Assembly (NCBI RefSeq): GCF_037392515.1 | Contig: NC_090285.1 | Coordinates: forward strand, 3,103,501 to 3,167,500 | Origin: Haliotis asinina | Lineage: Eukaryota; Mollusca; Gastropoda; Lepetellida; Haliotidae | DNA: 64,000 bases | Direction: 5' to 3' | Made by a program: the position numbers and the translations under genes | In this document: positions 36,601 through 51,600 of the stretch, piece after piece | How positions within the stretch are numbered: position 1 is the first letter of the stretch | Layout: every line of letters begins with the position of its first letter | The notes under the pieces: generated by a model | Database searches by the model: none | Told to the model about the DNA's origin: nothing | The model's input: the letters and a program-made list of their open reading frames with translations, nothing else

Positions 36601-39600
36601 GTATGCTTAAGGGTGTCATATGAAGCTTTATGGCAAATTGGTAATTTTTCATTGATTAGGTCAATTGTACTGAGATAAATTGGTTGGATTACTTTTAGAT
36701 TACTTTGATAAAAAACGTCTTACTGAACATGTTTTATTTGTGGCAATCAAGGATTACCCTGAGTTAAAGTGATTTTTCTTGCTGCCATGATACACGGGAT
36801 AATTTGATTGATCTTCAGTTTGTATTCATTCATGTCTGTCTCCTCTGATTGAGCTACGTCCTTACTAATACGGTCTTCTCACGCACTTCACAGCAGTCAC
36901 ACAGGCAAGGTGGTCAGTTGGCCTGGGAAATGTACTAACATTGATTGAAGAATATGATAAAACTGTGGTATACGATCTAAAGCTCCCCAATGAATTGCAC
37001 TCTAACTCAAAAACAAATAATCAAAAATGTCTAACGCCAAAGTAAATAGGAAAAACACATCAACTCTGCCGGATTTTGTTTCAATTTTTTTCAAAATATG
37101 AAAGTTTTCTAAAAAACCATATTATTTTCATTGAATACTGCAAGATTTGTGACAGGGGTGTAGCAACAGCTCAGGTAACCGAGTGCAATTCATAGGGGAG
37201 ATTTTGACTCAAACTGACTGTGAAACCTGTTACTTGTTCTGTTCCTGTGGGTGTTAATTAGTTGGCTCTATCAGGTTTTAGCTGAGGAATGTGCTGTGAT
37301 GGTACCAGTGTTATGTGTGCATCTGCAGTTGCATACTGAAATTACACCAGTAGTCATGTTGTAGTTCAGTTGGCATTCAAACTACCTTTAATTCTCACAC
37401 TCATTCACTCACTCACTCACTCACTCACTCACTCACTCACCACCCTTATGTCTCTCGAGCACAGAATGAGTGACACCTCTCTGCCAATGAGGGAGGAAGG
37501 AAGTACACCCTTATTATTCCAGTGTTCCTATTACATCACGATTAGTGGTTAGGGTGAAGGAACACCATTGTTCGCTACTCATCTTGTTATACAGATGTTA
37601 GGATCTATACCGAAACATTTCATCATGTATTCTTATCCATAAAGTGTCATTCTTGCTCATGTTAGGAAATAGATGCAGACCCTGGCTTCACGAGCACTAC
37701 GGGAACCCACCATAGTATCGCAGCTTTCAGCACAACAACACTGACAGTTCATATCACAAATATTGACATACATTTTGTCCAAACATCGAGAAGGTTGTTC
37801 TGCTACAAAAGAAATAGTTACAGCATGAGCATTCATTTTATAGCATGTTGGACAAGTGAAAACGTAACTGTCGTCTAAACCCATGTTTATGGTTGTCATA
37901 GTGATGGTATTAGAAACAGTTATGAAGTAGATGATGTTATGGTTGTCATAGTGATGGTATTAGAAACAGTTATGAAGTAGATGATGTTATGGTTGCTGTA
38001 GTGATGTATTAGAAACAGTTATGAAGTAGATGATGTTATGGTTGTCATAGTGATGTATTAGAAACAGTTATGAAGTAGATGATGTTATGGTTGTCATAGT
38101 GATGTATTAGAAACAGTGTTGAAGTAGATGATGTTATGGTTGTCATAGTGATGTATTAGAAACAGTTATGAAGTAGATGATGTTATGGTTGCCATAGTGA
38201 TGTATTAGAAACAGTTATGAAGTAGATGATGTTATGGTTGCCATAGTGATGTATTAGAAACAGTTATGAAGTAGATGATGTTATGGTTGTCATAGTGATG
38301 TATTAGAAACAGTGTTGAAGTAGATGATGTTATGGTTGTCATAGTGATGTATTAGAAACAGTTATGAAGTAGATGATGTTATGGTTGCCATAGTGATGTA
38401 TTAGAAACAGTTATGAAGTAGATGATGTTATGGTTGCCATAGTGATGTATTAGAAACAGTTATGAAGTAGATGATGTTATGGTTACCATAGTGATGTATT
38501 AGAAACAGTTATGAAGTAGATGATGTTATGGTTGCTGTAGTGATGTATTAGAAACAGTTATGAAGTAGATGATGTTATGGTTGCCATAGTGATGTGCTAG
38601 AAACAGTTATGAAGTAGATGATGTTATGGTTGTCATAGTGATGTATTAGAAACAGTGATGAAGTAGATGATGTTATGGTTGCTGTAGTGATGTATTAGAA
38701 ACAGTGATGAAGTAGATGATGTTATGGTTGCCATAGTGATGTATTAGAAACAGTGATGAAGTAGATGATGTTATGGTTGCCAAAGTGATATTTTAGAAAC
38801 AGTTATGAAGTAGATGGTGTTATGGTTGCCAAAGTGATGTATTAGAAACAGTTTTGAAGTAGATGATGTTATGGTTGCCATAGTGATGTATTAGAAACAG
38901 TTATGAAGTAGATGATGTTATGGTTGTCATAGTGATGTATTAGAAACAGTTATGAAGTAGATGATGTTATGGTTGTCATAGTGATGTATTAGAAACAGTT
39001 ATGAAGTAGATGATGTTATGGTTGCGGTAGTGATGTATTAGAAACAGTTATGAAGTAGATGATGTTATGGTTGCCATAGTGATGTATTAGAAACAGTTAT
39101 GAAGTAGATGATGTTATGGTTGTCATAGTGATGTATTAGAAACAGTTATGAAGTAGATGATTTTATGGTTGTCATAGTGATGTATTAGAAACAGTTATGA
39201 AGTAGATGATGTTATGGTTGCCATAGTGATGTATTAGAAACAGTTTTGAAGTAGATGATGTTATGGTTGCGGTAGTGATGTATTAGAAACAGTTATGAAG
39301 TAGATGATGTTATGGTTGCTGTAGTGATGTATTAGAAACAGTTTTGAAGTAGATGATGTTATGGTTGCGGTAGTGATGTATTAGAAACAGTTATGAAGTA
39401 GATGATGTTATGGTTGTCATAGTGATGTATTAGAAACAGTTATGAAGTAGATGATGTTATGGTTGCCATAGTGATGTATTAGAAACAGTGTTGAAGTAGA
39501 TGATGTTATGGTTGTCATAGTGATGTATTAGAAACAGTTATGAAGTAGATGATTTTATGGTTGCTGTAGTGATGTATTAGAAACAGTTTTGAAGTAGATG

Positions 39601-42600
39601 ATGTTATGGTTGCGGTAGTGATGTATTAGAAACAGTGATGAAGTAGATGATGTTATGGTTGCTGTAGTGATGTATTAGAAACAGTTATGAAGTAGATGAT
39701 GTTATGGTTGCCATAGTGATGTATTAGAAACAGTGATGAAGTAGATGATGTTATGGTTGTCATAGTGATGTATTAGAAACAGTGATGAAGTAGATGATGT
39801 TATGGTTGTCATAGTGATGTATTAGAAACAGTGATGAAGTAGATGATGTTATGGTTGTCATAGTGATGTATTAGAAACAGTTATGAAGTAGATGATGTTA
39901 TGGTTGTCATAGTGATGTATTAGAAACAGTGATGAAGTAGATGATGTTATGGTTGTCATAGTGATGTATTAGAAACAGTTATGAAGTAGATGATGTTATG
40001 GTTGTCATAGTGATGTATTAGAAACAGTGTTGAAGTAGATGATGTTATGGTTGTCATAGTGATGTATTAGAAACAGTTTTGAAGTAGATGATGTTATGGT
40101 TGTCATAGTGATGTATTAGAAACAGTTATGAAGTAGATGATGTTATGGTTGTCATAGTGATGTATTAGAAACAGTGTTGAAGTAGATGATGTTATGGTTG
40201 CCATAGTGATGTATTAGAAACAGTTTTGAAGTAGATGATGTTATGGTTGTCATAGTGATGTATTAGAAACAGTTTTGAAGTAGATGATGTTTTGGTTGCC
40301 GTATTGATGGTATTAGAAACAGTTATTAAGTAGATGATATTTCTGTACTGGTGAAAGATCATTGGGAGTTTGACATTTACTCCACCATGCTGTAGGTGCT
40401 GGAAGTGGACTTAATAACGTAGCAATGTTTTATGATTCACTTCTCAGTAATAGTAAACCTTGCAAGATTAATTTGATCTCCTCAGCTGTAAATTGTTGTT
40501 CCTAGATAAAGTTGAGGGAAAATATGAATATGTATTGATTTTCAAAATTTGGGAGTTTCTTACAGTATCAAATGGGAAAACCCTAGCAAATACAGACAGT
40601 CCAAATATTCATATGAAAGTATGAAATATGAACGATGAAAGCATTTTCAGTTATTTTGTGTATGGGAGGAATTTAATATTTGATATGTGGCTGGTGGACA
40701 GAAGTTACTATTGGACAGAATAGCTAAAATAATAGGGTTGATATTTGGGAGGTATGAAAATAGTTTGGTTTCTGTCATTTGAACTTTCGACACATTTTGC
40801 ATGCATTGACTTGTAGTAATTCTGATGTGATTCCAGTTATAGCATAAGTTACTTATGAGAACTTTCTAAAAGCATTGTCTTCCCAAATTTTACGCTTAAC
40901 AATGAGGTACACAACCAGTTGTCAGAACTTCATTTTGTGGAAGTCTTGGTGGCTCAGTGCACTAGGTTGCTCTATGTTCTGGTGACTACGAGCTTCATTG
41001 AGCTTTTGGGTTTGAATCCTGTATGGGACACTAGCCCCCAAAGGGCACTCGAACTTGTACCTTGCTAACAAAGTTTATTACCAGATATGGCCTCTGTTAC
41101 ATCTGTACTTGTTGAACCACTAGTGTGAGTACATACAAAGTGATTGTCTGTCTTTGTACAACAGCAGTTACCAGCACAATACTAAAGATGTTTCGTCATT
41201 ATTATTCCACAGCTACACTTCATGAATAACCATTGTGAGATATTTAATAACACCAAACATTGATACCTTCCCCTTCACTTCAAACATATATTGACAGTGG
41301 TGACCTGATTACTGGGGGTTAAACTGTCATTGTAGAAATAAGTAAACGCTGTTGGTTGGGGTATTTCCATACAACACTCACAGACACACACAGTGAGATT
41401 GCTGGTCAGGCAGTCCCTCAGTGAGATCTGGGTCTTTACACCGCCTCAAGAAAATCAATATAAGATATAGCGCACACTTCGCCAGCTGTACTTACCGTAT
41501 AGACTCCAAGAAATAATCAATATATATTTCAGTTGTTGGATGAAATGTGAGCTGATTTCTATGTTGTTGTTATTGAGTGCAGTAAATATGGATGCTGTTG
41601 ACAGTACCGTGATATAAAGACAGGCAATAGTACATAGGGCATTATGAACGTATTTCTATGAGTGGTTTACGCCATGTGGATGCTGTTGACAGTACCGTGA
41701 TATAAAGACAGGCAATAGTACATAGGGCATTATGAACGTATTTCTACAAGTGGTTTATGCCATGTGGGTGCTGTTGACAGTACCGTGATATAAAGACAGG
41801 CAATAGTACATAGGGCATTATGAACGTATTTCTACGAGTGGTTTACGCCATGTGGATGCTGTTGACAGTACCGTGATATAAAGACAGGCAATAGTACATA
41901 GGGCATTATGAATGTATTTCTATGAGTGGTTTACATCATGTGAATGCTGTTGACAGTACCGTGATATAAAGACAGGCAATAGTACATAGGGCATTATGAA
42001 CGTATTTCTAAGAGTGGTTTACGCCATGTGGGTGCTGTTGACAGTACCGTGATATAAAGACAGGCAATAGTACATAGGGCATTATGAACGTATTTCTACG
42101 AGTGGTTTACGCCATGTGGGTGCTGTTGACAGTACCGTGATATAAAGACAGGCAATAGTACATAGGGCATTATGAACGTATTTCTATGAGTGGTTTACGC
42201 CATGTGGATATTTAACTGCAATGGCGCACTAATCTGTGAACTTATCCTGTCCTCTGGACAAAATTTGCATATCTTGTGATTAGGATATTTGTAAAGCTGA
42301 AATTTCTTACATCATTCTCTACATTCAAGTATATTATATCTCAGTTCTGTAATAGTATATATCCTGGCCATTCCCACCCTGGGCTTCATTTTGATCATCA
42401 CCATCAGTCTGCTGTCAATAACCTAGCACAGAATTTCTCCATGAAACATTACACATGTGTGAACAGGCTTTATCTTGGATCTCAGGCTTGCTGAACCTGG
42501 CAGTTTGTTCTGAAAACTCCAAATTTATCCTCAAATCATTCTAGAAATACAGCTAACCACATGTCTGACATAAATTTGGAAATTTGTAGTTGATTAATGG

Positions 42601-45600
42601 AGAAATTCTTCTGGAATTAGCAAATCATTTGATTTCTGTGACTTTGGTGATGTTATGATTTATGCACAAGTTCTGTATTACTTGTATTTATACTTGTCCA
42701 GAATGAATGGTTTGTCACCTCCTGGGTCAGAATCAATCACATCAATAGTAGCATGATGTTATCACACTTGCAACTGACCGAAAGTGTGTTCAGTTTGGAG
42801 AAGGTGGAAGTCCTGGAACTCTCCATAGTCACACTGCCAAAAGCAGTCACCCAACATCACCTTCATGACTAGTGTTGCCTGACTTTGTTTGATTGGTAGC
42901 CCGTGCCAGCAGGTAGTCAATAAATCATGTATCCCACATCCAATTATGGACATTATTGAAAGCACTTGACACAAAGAAGGGTCACGGAAAACACATCAGT
43001 GTTTTGTAATCTGTACATTATTCAAAATTAATTGTGGAAGTAGAGGAGTCCATCTCAGTAATGAGATTTACACTATTGTTGAAGAAAAAGTTCTAAGGGA
43101 TGCTGAGAAGCCAACAATAGGAAATGTCTCCCTACGGCCTGCGTTAGTTCTTGTTATGTCACCATGGTTCGAAGTAGGGCATTATTACATATTAGAGCAT
43201 GATCAGTGTATCTTGTCAATAATTCAATACTCCAAACAACAAATTATGTTTACTTTTGCAAAGTGTAAATATCAAAGCACAATTGACTGAACTGCCCTTT
43301 TCTGTAGTGAAACAACTAATTCTGGTTTCCCCATATACTATTTTGATTTGACTGGAATCGCACTTCTTGTACCTTTGATACCTCCGAAGGTATACCAGTT
43401 GCTTCTTACATTAATCACTGGATTGTCTTGTACAGCTGTCCGGACTAGTGCAGCTTTACACAACAAAGATACAATACATCCCAGATGATTAATTAATTAA
43501 TCATTATTTTACATTACACGAATTCCGTTTTGAAAGTTCATGCCCTTTTTACAAAAAAACGTAAGCAAAAGAAAGATCTGGTGTTTATTATCTTATGATC
43601 CATTGATATGGATTCACAGGTAAGGAGCATGTTTTGAACAGCATTCTATAAGTAATCCTGGTGACCTTGGTTGATTCTATTGATTTTGTAGTTATATATT
43701 TCCATAATCACTATGTGTGTTTAAGCAATAAATATATAGTTGCCAGAGATTTCATTGATCACAAACAAGGAAAGAGAGTAGGAGGATTTGTGTCAGGAAA
43801 GAAAGTAAGTCCGTGACGGTAGATGAAGGGAAATATCCTATATATTCAACATCAGGAAACAGATAGGGGATATATGTGGTGCAACAGCTGTCAACATTGT
43901 CATACATCTCTCATAGTGTATCTGCTGTAGGTGACATATCCACTGGCTCTCTGTCACTGGTGCTACATTGTAACATTGTAACAATGCTGTGCTGGAAATA
44001 CCACACATGAACTGTTGGAGGTCCAACAGTATGACTGCTGACAGGTGTGCAGTTATGTTGCAGTTTATAGTCAAGGCAGGATGTCATCTATGATAAAAGC
44101 ATACTAGGAATCAAGGGATGAAAGGAATAATTAAATATAAAAAGCTTATTATGGTGATAAGAATAACCTCTTTTGGGCCCTAATGGCCATAAACATAATA
44201 TTGAAAATGTGTCACATATTTTTTTTCCTTTGTTTTGACATGGGAGGCGGGGGAGTAGAAAGGGCAAAACATGATATCCTCATAAAATCATTACCACAGA
44301 ACCCACCCTATTCCTGGCTCACACACAACTAAAGGGACTGATTGTTAGTGTATGAAGCAAAGTCCATGTAAACAAGGATGTCCCACAAGTCACGTCCACC
44401 TCAGTGGCCTGCAGGGAGTTGCACTGGTCATACAGTAACGGACTAGATGTCATGTCATCAGCTGTCTAGTAATAGGCACACTCACAAATTTCTTTTGTTC
44501 CTTTACATTTTTATTTATAGATTTGTGTCATTTTTTGTTTTTGCTCTCCATGATTCCTTTGATGTAATTATTGTACTGTAGATCAGTACCCATGCTATTG
44601 GTCACTGTTTTTCCTGGTGCTATATGGCTGGAATATTGCAGGGTTGGGTGTAACACTAAACTCTGTCGCTCACTGTAAGCTCATTGCGCTACTGTGAGCC
44701 TTTGTCACCATATGTATACAAGAAATAACAATATTTCTTTATAAGTAACTGACACACACAAAACTATTTAGGGAGGAAAGGCTTTGAGGGCTAATGTGGG
44801 CCAGTGTTGGTGCAAGTCATTACCCAGAATTACTTCCCTTTTCTGTGCCAGGATTTACAAAACTGGTAATGGATCGTTTCGGCTTTTTCCCTATAGTGTA
44901 CATGATGACCTGTGGTATTAAGCAGATCCAAATAAATAACTTAATTGTGGCCATACATGTAGAGACTCTCAGTGTGGTGGAGTGTGTGATCATGTGTGTG
45001 GAGCCCAGGTTACAAATCTCTTGAAATAACATTTGTCACTGATTGTACTTGGAGGATTCACCGATAGTGTTTGGAATCTTGACTCCTGAGAATTTTTAGG
45101 GCTTCACTTATGGTGGACAATAAGTTTGAGTTTGTTCAAAATTGCCTGTATTCACCCTGAAGTACATGGGTACGAATGTTAACCCTCTAGCACCTCACAG
45201 GCAGCTTGTGCAACTGGACCAGGGTTGTGATGGATTGACTTCATACATGTTAATTGTTATTTCTGTCATAGAAGTATAAAAAAAACACTGCTTTAGCCAT
45301 GACTGGACTAATCCGACAAAGTCCTAAAACCACACAATCTGTCAGTAATTTTACAATTACAGCAAAGTATTAAAATTTATCATTTGCAGTCTGTGCTTTG
45401 ATATGTTACTAAACAATACAAGGATCACAGAATCATATCCTGAGGTGGTAAAGGGCCACAACTTTTATTTGCCTCATGAAATGAGGCAGTGTAGGCTGAC
45501 TGTGATCTGACACTGGGTCAGCTGATCATTATGGTAGGCAATTCAACTGGCATTACAGCAATTATTTGTTACAGTGTCTTCGGTAATGGTAATTTGCTCA

Positions 45601-48600
45601 TGCTGTTAGGAATATGACATTTCAAAAAACAATTTCAATATTGTGTTTATTTATCTCTTTTTTCTTTATGGAGCACACACTACCCTCCTTCAACCTTCAC
45701 TAATGTGGAAACTAATGAAGATTCATTATGATATCTATATACCACACCTGTTTCTCATAGTTATGGAATATTAGAAAGAGAGGGTGTATAAAAACAGGTT
45801 TTGTAGTGTGACATTAGTAATCCTTGCTTAATTGCAGTAATGGGTTTCAGTATAGTTGTAAAAAACAGCCATGTACTCTGTATCTTTCAACCTCACTTGT
45901 AACCACTTTTGAAAATGCATAAACATGCATTTTAATACTGAGAGTCCAGATTAATTATACAATATGTTGAGTGAGTGAGTGAGTGAGTTTAGTTTTACAC
46001 CATACTCAGCAATATTCCTCCTATAAGGCAGCAGTCTGTAAATAATCGAGTCTGGACCAGACAATCCAGTGATCAACAGCATGAGCACTGATCAGCACAA
46101 TTAGGAACCGATGACATGAGTCAGCCAAGTTAGTCAGCCCATTAGTTGCTTCTTGCAACAAGGATTATAAGTCGCCTTTTATGGCAAGCATTGGTTGCTA
46201 AAGGCCTATTCTACCCTGGAACTTCACGAGTCCGATTTATTAAGGGTAATCTGTGTAGAAAAAATTATAGGTAAGTAATAGAAAGTCCAAGGCTTGGTAT
46301 ATGTTGTATTTTATTATCCCTCGGCATGTAATGTGGGGGGATATAGTGGACGCCTCGTCTGTCTGTCTGTCCGTCCATAATCATTTTGTTTCTGGAGCAT
46401 TCACTCAAAAACCATTCAATATCTTTAGACCAAACTTGATAGATATGATAATGTTAACCTATCGTTGTGCCTTTTGCTATTTACAAATTTTTGTCATTTT
46501 TTTTTTTTTTTTTTTTTTTTCCATGGAACATTTTGGTATTTGTCTAACGGTGGAGTGGGCTTCATTTCGGGAGCAGAACTCAAAAACTGTTCAATATTTT
46601 TCTGCAAAACTTGGTAGATATATCAGTCAGAACCTAAAGTGGTGCCTCTTGCTATGTACAGGTTTTTGTAATTTATCATTATCTCTGTTTCCATGGAAAC
46701 GTTGTGGACCTAGTCTCAAAATGTTGAGATCTGCTTCGTTTCCGGAGCAGAACTAAAAAATCGTTCAATATTTTTCTGCAAAGGCATTTTTCTGTAGGTA
46801 TTTGTGGCAGACCCCAAAGTGGTGACTTGTGGTACTTACAGGTTTTTGTGATTTATTGTTTTCTCAGTTTCCATTGAAACGTTTCGGACTTCATCTCAAA
46901 ATGGAGCAAAGGGCCTCGTTTCTGGAGTACAACTATTTAATATCTTTCAGCAAAACGTGGTAGATATTTGAGGCAGACGACAAAGTGGTGCCTTTTGCTA
47001 TTTACAAAGTTTTGGCATTTTTATTTTGTCCTGTTCCCAAGGAAACAATTGGGACTTACTCTAAAAATAGAGGGATGGGCTTCGTTTCCGGAGCACAACT
47101 CAAAAACCATTTGATATCTTTCAACAGATCTTGGCAGATATATGAGACAGATTTTGAAGTGGTGCCTTTTGCTGTTAACAGATATATGGCATTTATATTT
47201 TTCATGATTTCCATGGAAACATTTCAAACTTAATCTAAAAAAACATTAAGTAACTGTCAGATGATTTGTCCTTTCACTTTCAGATATTTGGGGGCCAGGG
47301 GGATATGTCTTCTTTTGATGACTCTTTATATTGTGGGATTACCTATATACTGAGGGCTGTTGTCTGCACTACATTGAAACATAGTGCTTGTCATAAGTAG
47401 GATGTTCCATGAAGCTTATAGTTGCAGGGATGTGCAGTGATGATAAGGCTTGTGAACCTAACCATTATTAAGCATAATGTGATCCCTCACAGTGGGTATC
47501 CGAACACTGAGCATCAACATATGGTCCTGACATCATCATGATGTGAAGTGGTTCCGAGTTCATGTGTCAAAGTGTCACCAGATTCTAAACTAGCATACTG
47601 CTGCTCTAGATGTGCCCTGGTCATCACAGATCACACATAGATGGGTAAATTGCCTGTCAGGAGGGCTGCATTGATGAGGTATGAATACTGACGTTTCACT
47701 GCTGATGGTCAAGACGACCCCAAGCAGTGGCATCACGAGTTATTGCTTGCGAGACGACCCCAAGCAGTGGCATCACGAGTTATTGCTTGCGTTAAGACAT
47801 GGGTAAATTGATTCTCCTGATAGATACAGTACGTAGATCCAGTTCCTGGTATTACAGCAGCAGTTGTGATTGGTTGGAACAGCTCACGGTTTAACCCACT
47901 CATGTGATATAGAAACGTTTGAGACTGCAATAATGACTTGGTGATGTGTCATTCTGTGTTTTGATGACACAAGTGGCCCAGCTTTCTAAGCTACCAGAGA
48001 TGTTGACAAAGATTCGTCTTTGCTTGAGGCCTGTTAAGTTGCAGGTCTCAGCCTGTCTTTTGTTCCTGCTATCAGTCATTGGTTCAAGAGACGAATTTTA
48101 CATTGTCAGAAATAATTGTAATGTACACCCACAGCTAACTGATAAAATGGCAACACAAGATACATGTTAATCAGTTGTGGGACAGGTATATGACACAGTG
48201 GTGAATGCTGTCAGGTTATTGCAGGTTAGATTGTGATGATCTCCGTCACATGCTCCGGATTCCTATGGGTAGGGGTAGGGGTATCTATGATAAACAAAGC
48301 TAACAGTTGATGATCTATTGCAGGAGACTGCTACATACCACCACTAGCAAAGGAATGACTGACCTGATCTTGCCTAGTACAGCAACATCGATGTAACGGT
48401 CATGGTGTAAATATCATCACTGATGATGGAGTTGGTGTGAGACGTTGTCTAACGCTTCATAGCAGTAAATTTGGCAGGGGTTCAACATCCTGGGTGCCCC
48501 TGTCTGTGGATGCCCCTCACTACACATTGGCTGGTACTGTTATATACTAGCACTGCATATCTTGCTGGTGTCTGCAGATGTAGCTAACTGCACATAGACT

Positions 48601-51600
48601 GTCTGCGGGCACTGTTTCCTATAGATATTGTGAGATTGTGCCTGACAAACCATGACTGCTGATGTTTGTGAATGCTACATCCAGCATAATTAGATTAGGC
48701 TCTGTATTCTATAGATGTTGAGAGAAGGTGATTGACGAAGGTGATAAAGGGGTTTTTTTTCATCATCAATCTGGTGTTCTCTGCTGACTGCAAACATTTG
48801 ACCCTGTCTAGTCTTTTTAGATTAATACTTTCAATTTGATGTCAAAGGATGTCTGACACTGTGTGAGTGAGTTCAAATTTTATGTCACATTTTCAGCATT
48901 ATATCAGATGTTCACTGACCTTCTAATTGATTGGGCTAGAAGTATTAAATCATGTCAAAAAACAAGTAAGTCCACCCATCTGTGACTGGAAATTAATGAT
49001 TTCCCCCAACAACCAACCAGTGCCTGACTGATGCATACATAAACATGACTCCTTACACAAATTGTCAGGTTACAGCAAGGGAAACTCTCAGCTGTATCTG
49101 GGCCACACCACAGGACTGGTGTTCAGTCCTACTATTCACTTGTTTGTTTGAAGTAAACAGTGTATGTTCAGTGTTGTATTAAAGTCCTAAGTGACAGCAC
49201 AGAGTTTCATGTATACTATAAATGACGACAAGTCCCAGACAGACACACTGACACACAGACAGACACACTGACACACAGACACATAAATACACTAGCAAAC
49301 TTGCACACTCCATCTAGACCAGAATAGCAGATAGTTCATCAGCTGAAGTAGCACATGTAGTCACCATGATGGCATATGTACCTACATCCATGTGTCCATC
49401 CTACCATCTATCCACACAGAACTGAGTCAGTGGGTTGATGTCTAGCTTCAGTAAGCTAGGTCTGTATGACAGTGTGTAGCCATGCCTGGCGATGTTCCAC
49501 AATGATGTCACATAGCAATGCCATGGGAACAAGTTCGTTATCAGGACACTTTGTACTCTAGAATTCAGTTTTAGAAAATACAGCATAATTACCTCTGTTC
49601 CTTATTTTATATCAGCTTATTGTTGTGAAAACTAAGTTGGACCAATGAAAGATTTGTGTAAATGTGAAATCCCCTTTAACTGAAGGCAACCTGCGATAGC
49701 ACTGATGGTAAAGATTTGATATTAGGCCAAGAACTTTCCAGCACTGTAACTTGTACAGTGTTTGAAGATTAGAGCAGAGTTAGCTACTATACCATGGAAG
49801 GGGTCCTCCTAGTGAGTTGATATAGTCCTGCTGATGAGGCTGTGGTTCACCTGATGAGGCAATAATCCACCTGATGAGACTGTTGAGCATGCTGACCTAT
49901 ACTCATTGAAGCTGTAGCAGGAACTGTATATGAGGGCATGTATCGCTTCAAATCCGTTATATTAGATTAGGCAGGAATGGAAATGGATGAGTTAGCAACC
50001 TAGCAACATATTGCCTGAAGCCCAGTCAAGTCTGCACTATAAATAGCTCCTGCAGCAGCATCAGAGTGAGAGTGTCAGCAGTAGAGTCAGGGAGCTGGCC
50101 AAGTGTGTAGGAACTCGGGATTACTGTCAGCGTTAATTAGGAGACAATGGAAGATTATGAAAGTAAGTGTAAGATTGCTGTGTTTAGTTTCACCGTGGGT
50201 CAGCACTGGTGTCATAGATAGGCAGGTGTTTCACAGGTTAGGTCAGACATGTGTGGTACCAGGCTTTATGCATTAGGATGTTTCCCCAACACTTGTACTG
50301 TACTTTAGTTAATCATATGTTTTCTATTCACTTTTGTGAAAGTGCCAATATGGTTTTATGTACAGTGAGTAAATGAGGTTGTGTCTGGTTGTGTTGGAGA
50401 TGTCTGTCTGGGCCCTGTTCACTGCAGGTGTTTAGTAATTGAACTGCTGTGGTGGAGCAGATAAAGTGTCTGCCGACCAAGGCAGGTCAGTGGTTCGATC
50501 CCCTGGCACTCAGCATTAAGGGAATACAATTAGAACCGATTGGGCTTATCAGGATTCTGTGTCTGTATCCATGTCAGTTTGTACTTCGGTATCTCAGTAG
50601 GCCATCACTACAGCCTGCATTAGTCAAGCAAACCGCCCCACTCAGGTGGAAGCACATCACTACAGGTGTAACAGGAACATTTAACTGTATGTTAAATTAC
50701 ACGGAGATATTTGTGGCTAGAAGCAAGACTTGTATTACAAACTTGCTTCAGTTAGACTTCTATTAAATATCATCATGTAACTGATGGATGTCCTTTAAAT
50801 ATTTACCTGCCAGGATTGTCCATGCAGCTTGGTCTGAGTGGCATTTAAGTTTGCATTACCCTGAGACATCACATTGCTGCAGTGTCAGTCTTTATCCCTA
50901 CCATAGTAGATTTAGCAATAACTGAATTGATTTTCTCCATAACCATTATCTGTTGATGATATATTGCATATCCTGGAATCCATTGGAGAGAAGGATGTTT
51001 AGCTAATTTGCATCGAGTTTGTGTTCTGTCTTTGAGACTAGAACCAGACAACAAGCAATCCAAACTCAGCTGTATTACGATACGAAATATGTAACTTGAT
51101 AAACCTGATACAATAGGCAGTACATCTGATCCTTGTGTTGTACACTCATGGCCTGTGGAGCTGTACATAAATCCAAGAACAGAAATGTCAGCCCAACGGC
51201 TGGCCTGGTCCTTTTCAGTTTGAAGACAATTGTTTGTTTCAATTAAAATTATATATATTTATAAACTGATCGTTAGCCTAGGGTATGACCCATTCTACAC
51301 AGCTCCTGGCTCTCTCTGCCTCCATGATTAACATTCAGTGATATAAACTCACAGATCTACTCTCAGCACACAAATATTAATTTAGGATTCATTTGCTCTG
51401 GCCACTGTTACATGCATAGAAAGTGTGTCAGCTGTGCTTGTGTTTTTTATCAGTTTTACATCATGTGAGATCATTAGTGCTGTATCAATATATGGTATGA
51501 AATGTTTGTAAAACGTGGTGTTTTTCTAAGTGTTACTTAACGTGGATCCATACCATTCATGCTGAGACTTTGCCCTGGACCTGAGCATGGACACTGAAGG

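Noticed and set aside
37884..40338. CRISPR-like array
   Set aside because: Units are contiguous and nearly identical with no unique spacers, and the DNA is eukaryotic; a minisatellite.
46301..46756. 151-codon plus-strand frame
   Set aside because: It runs through a poly-T tract and two modules of a repeated element; other modules of the same element carry stops.
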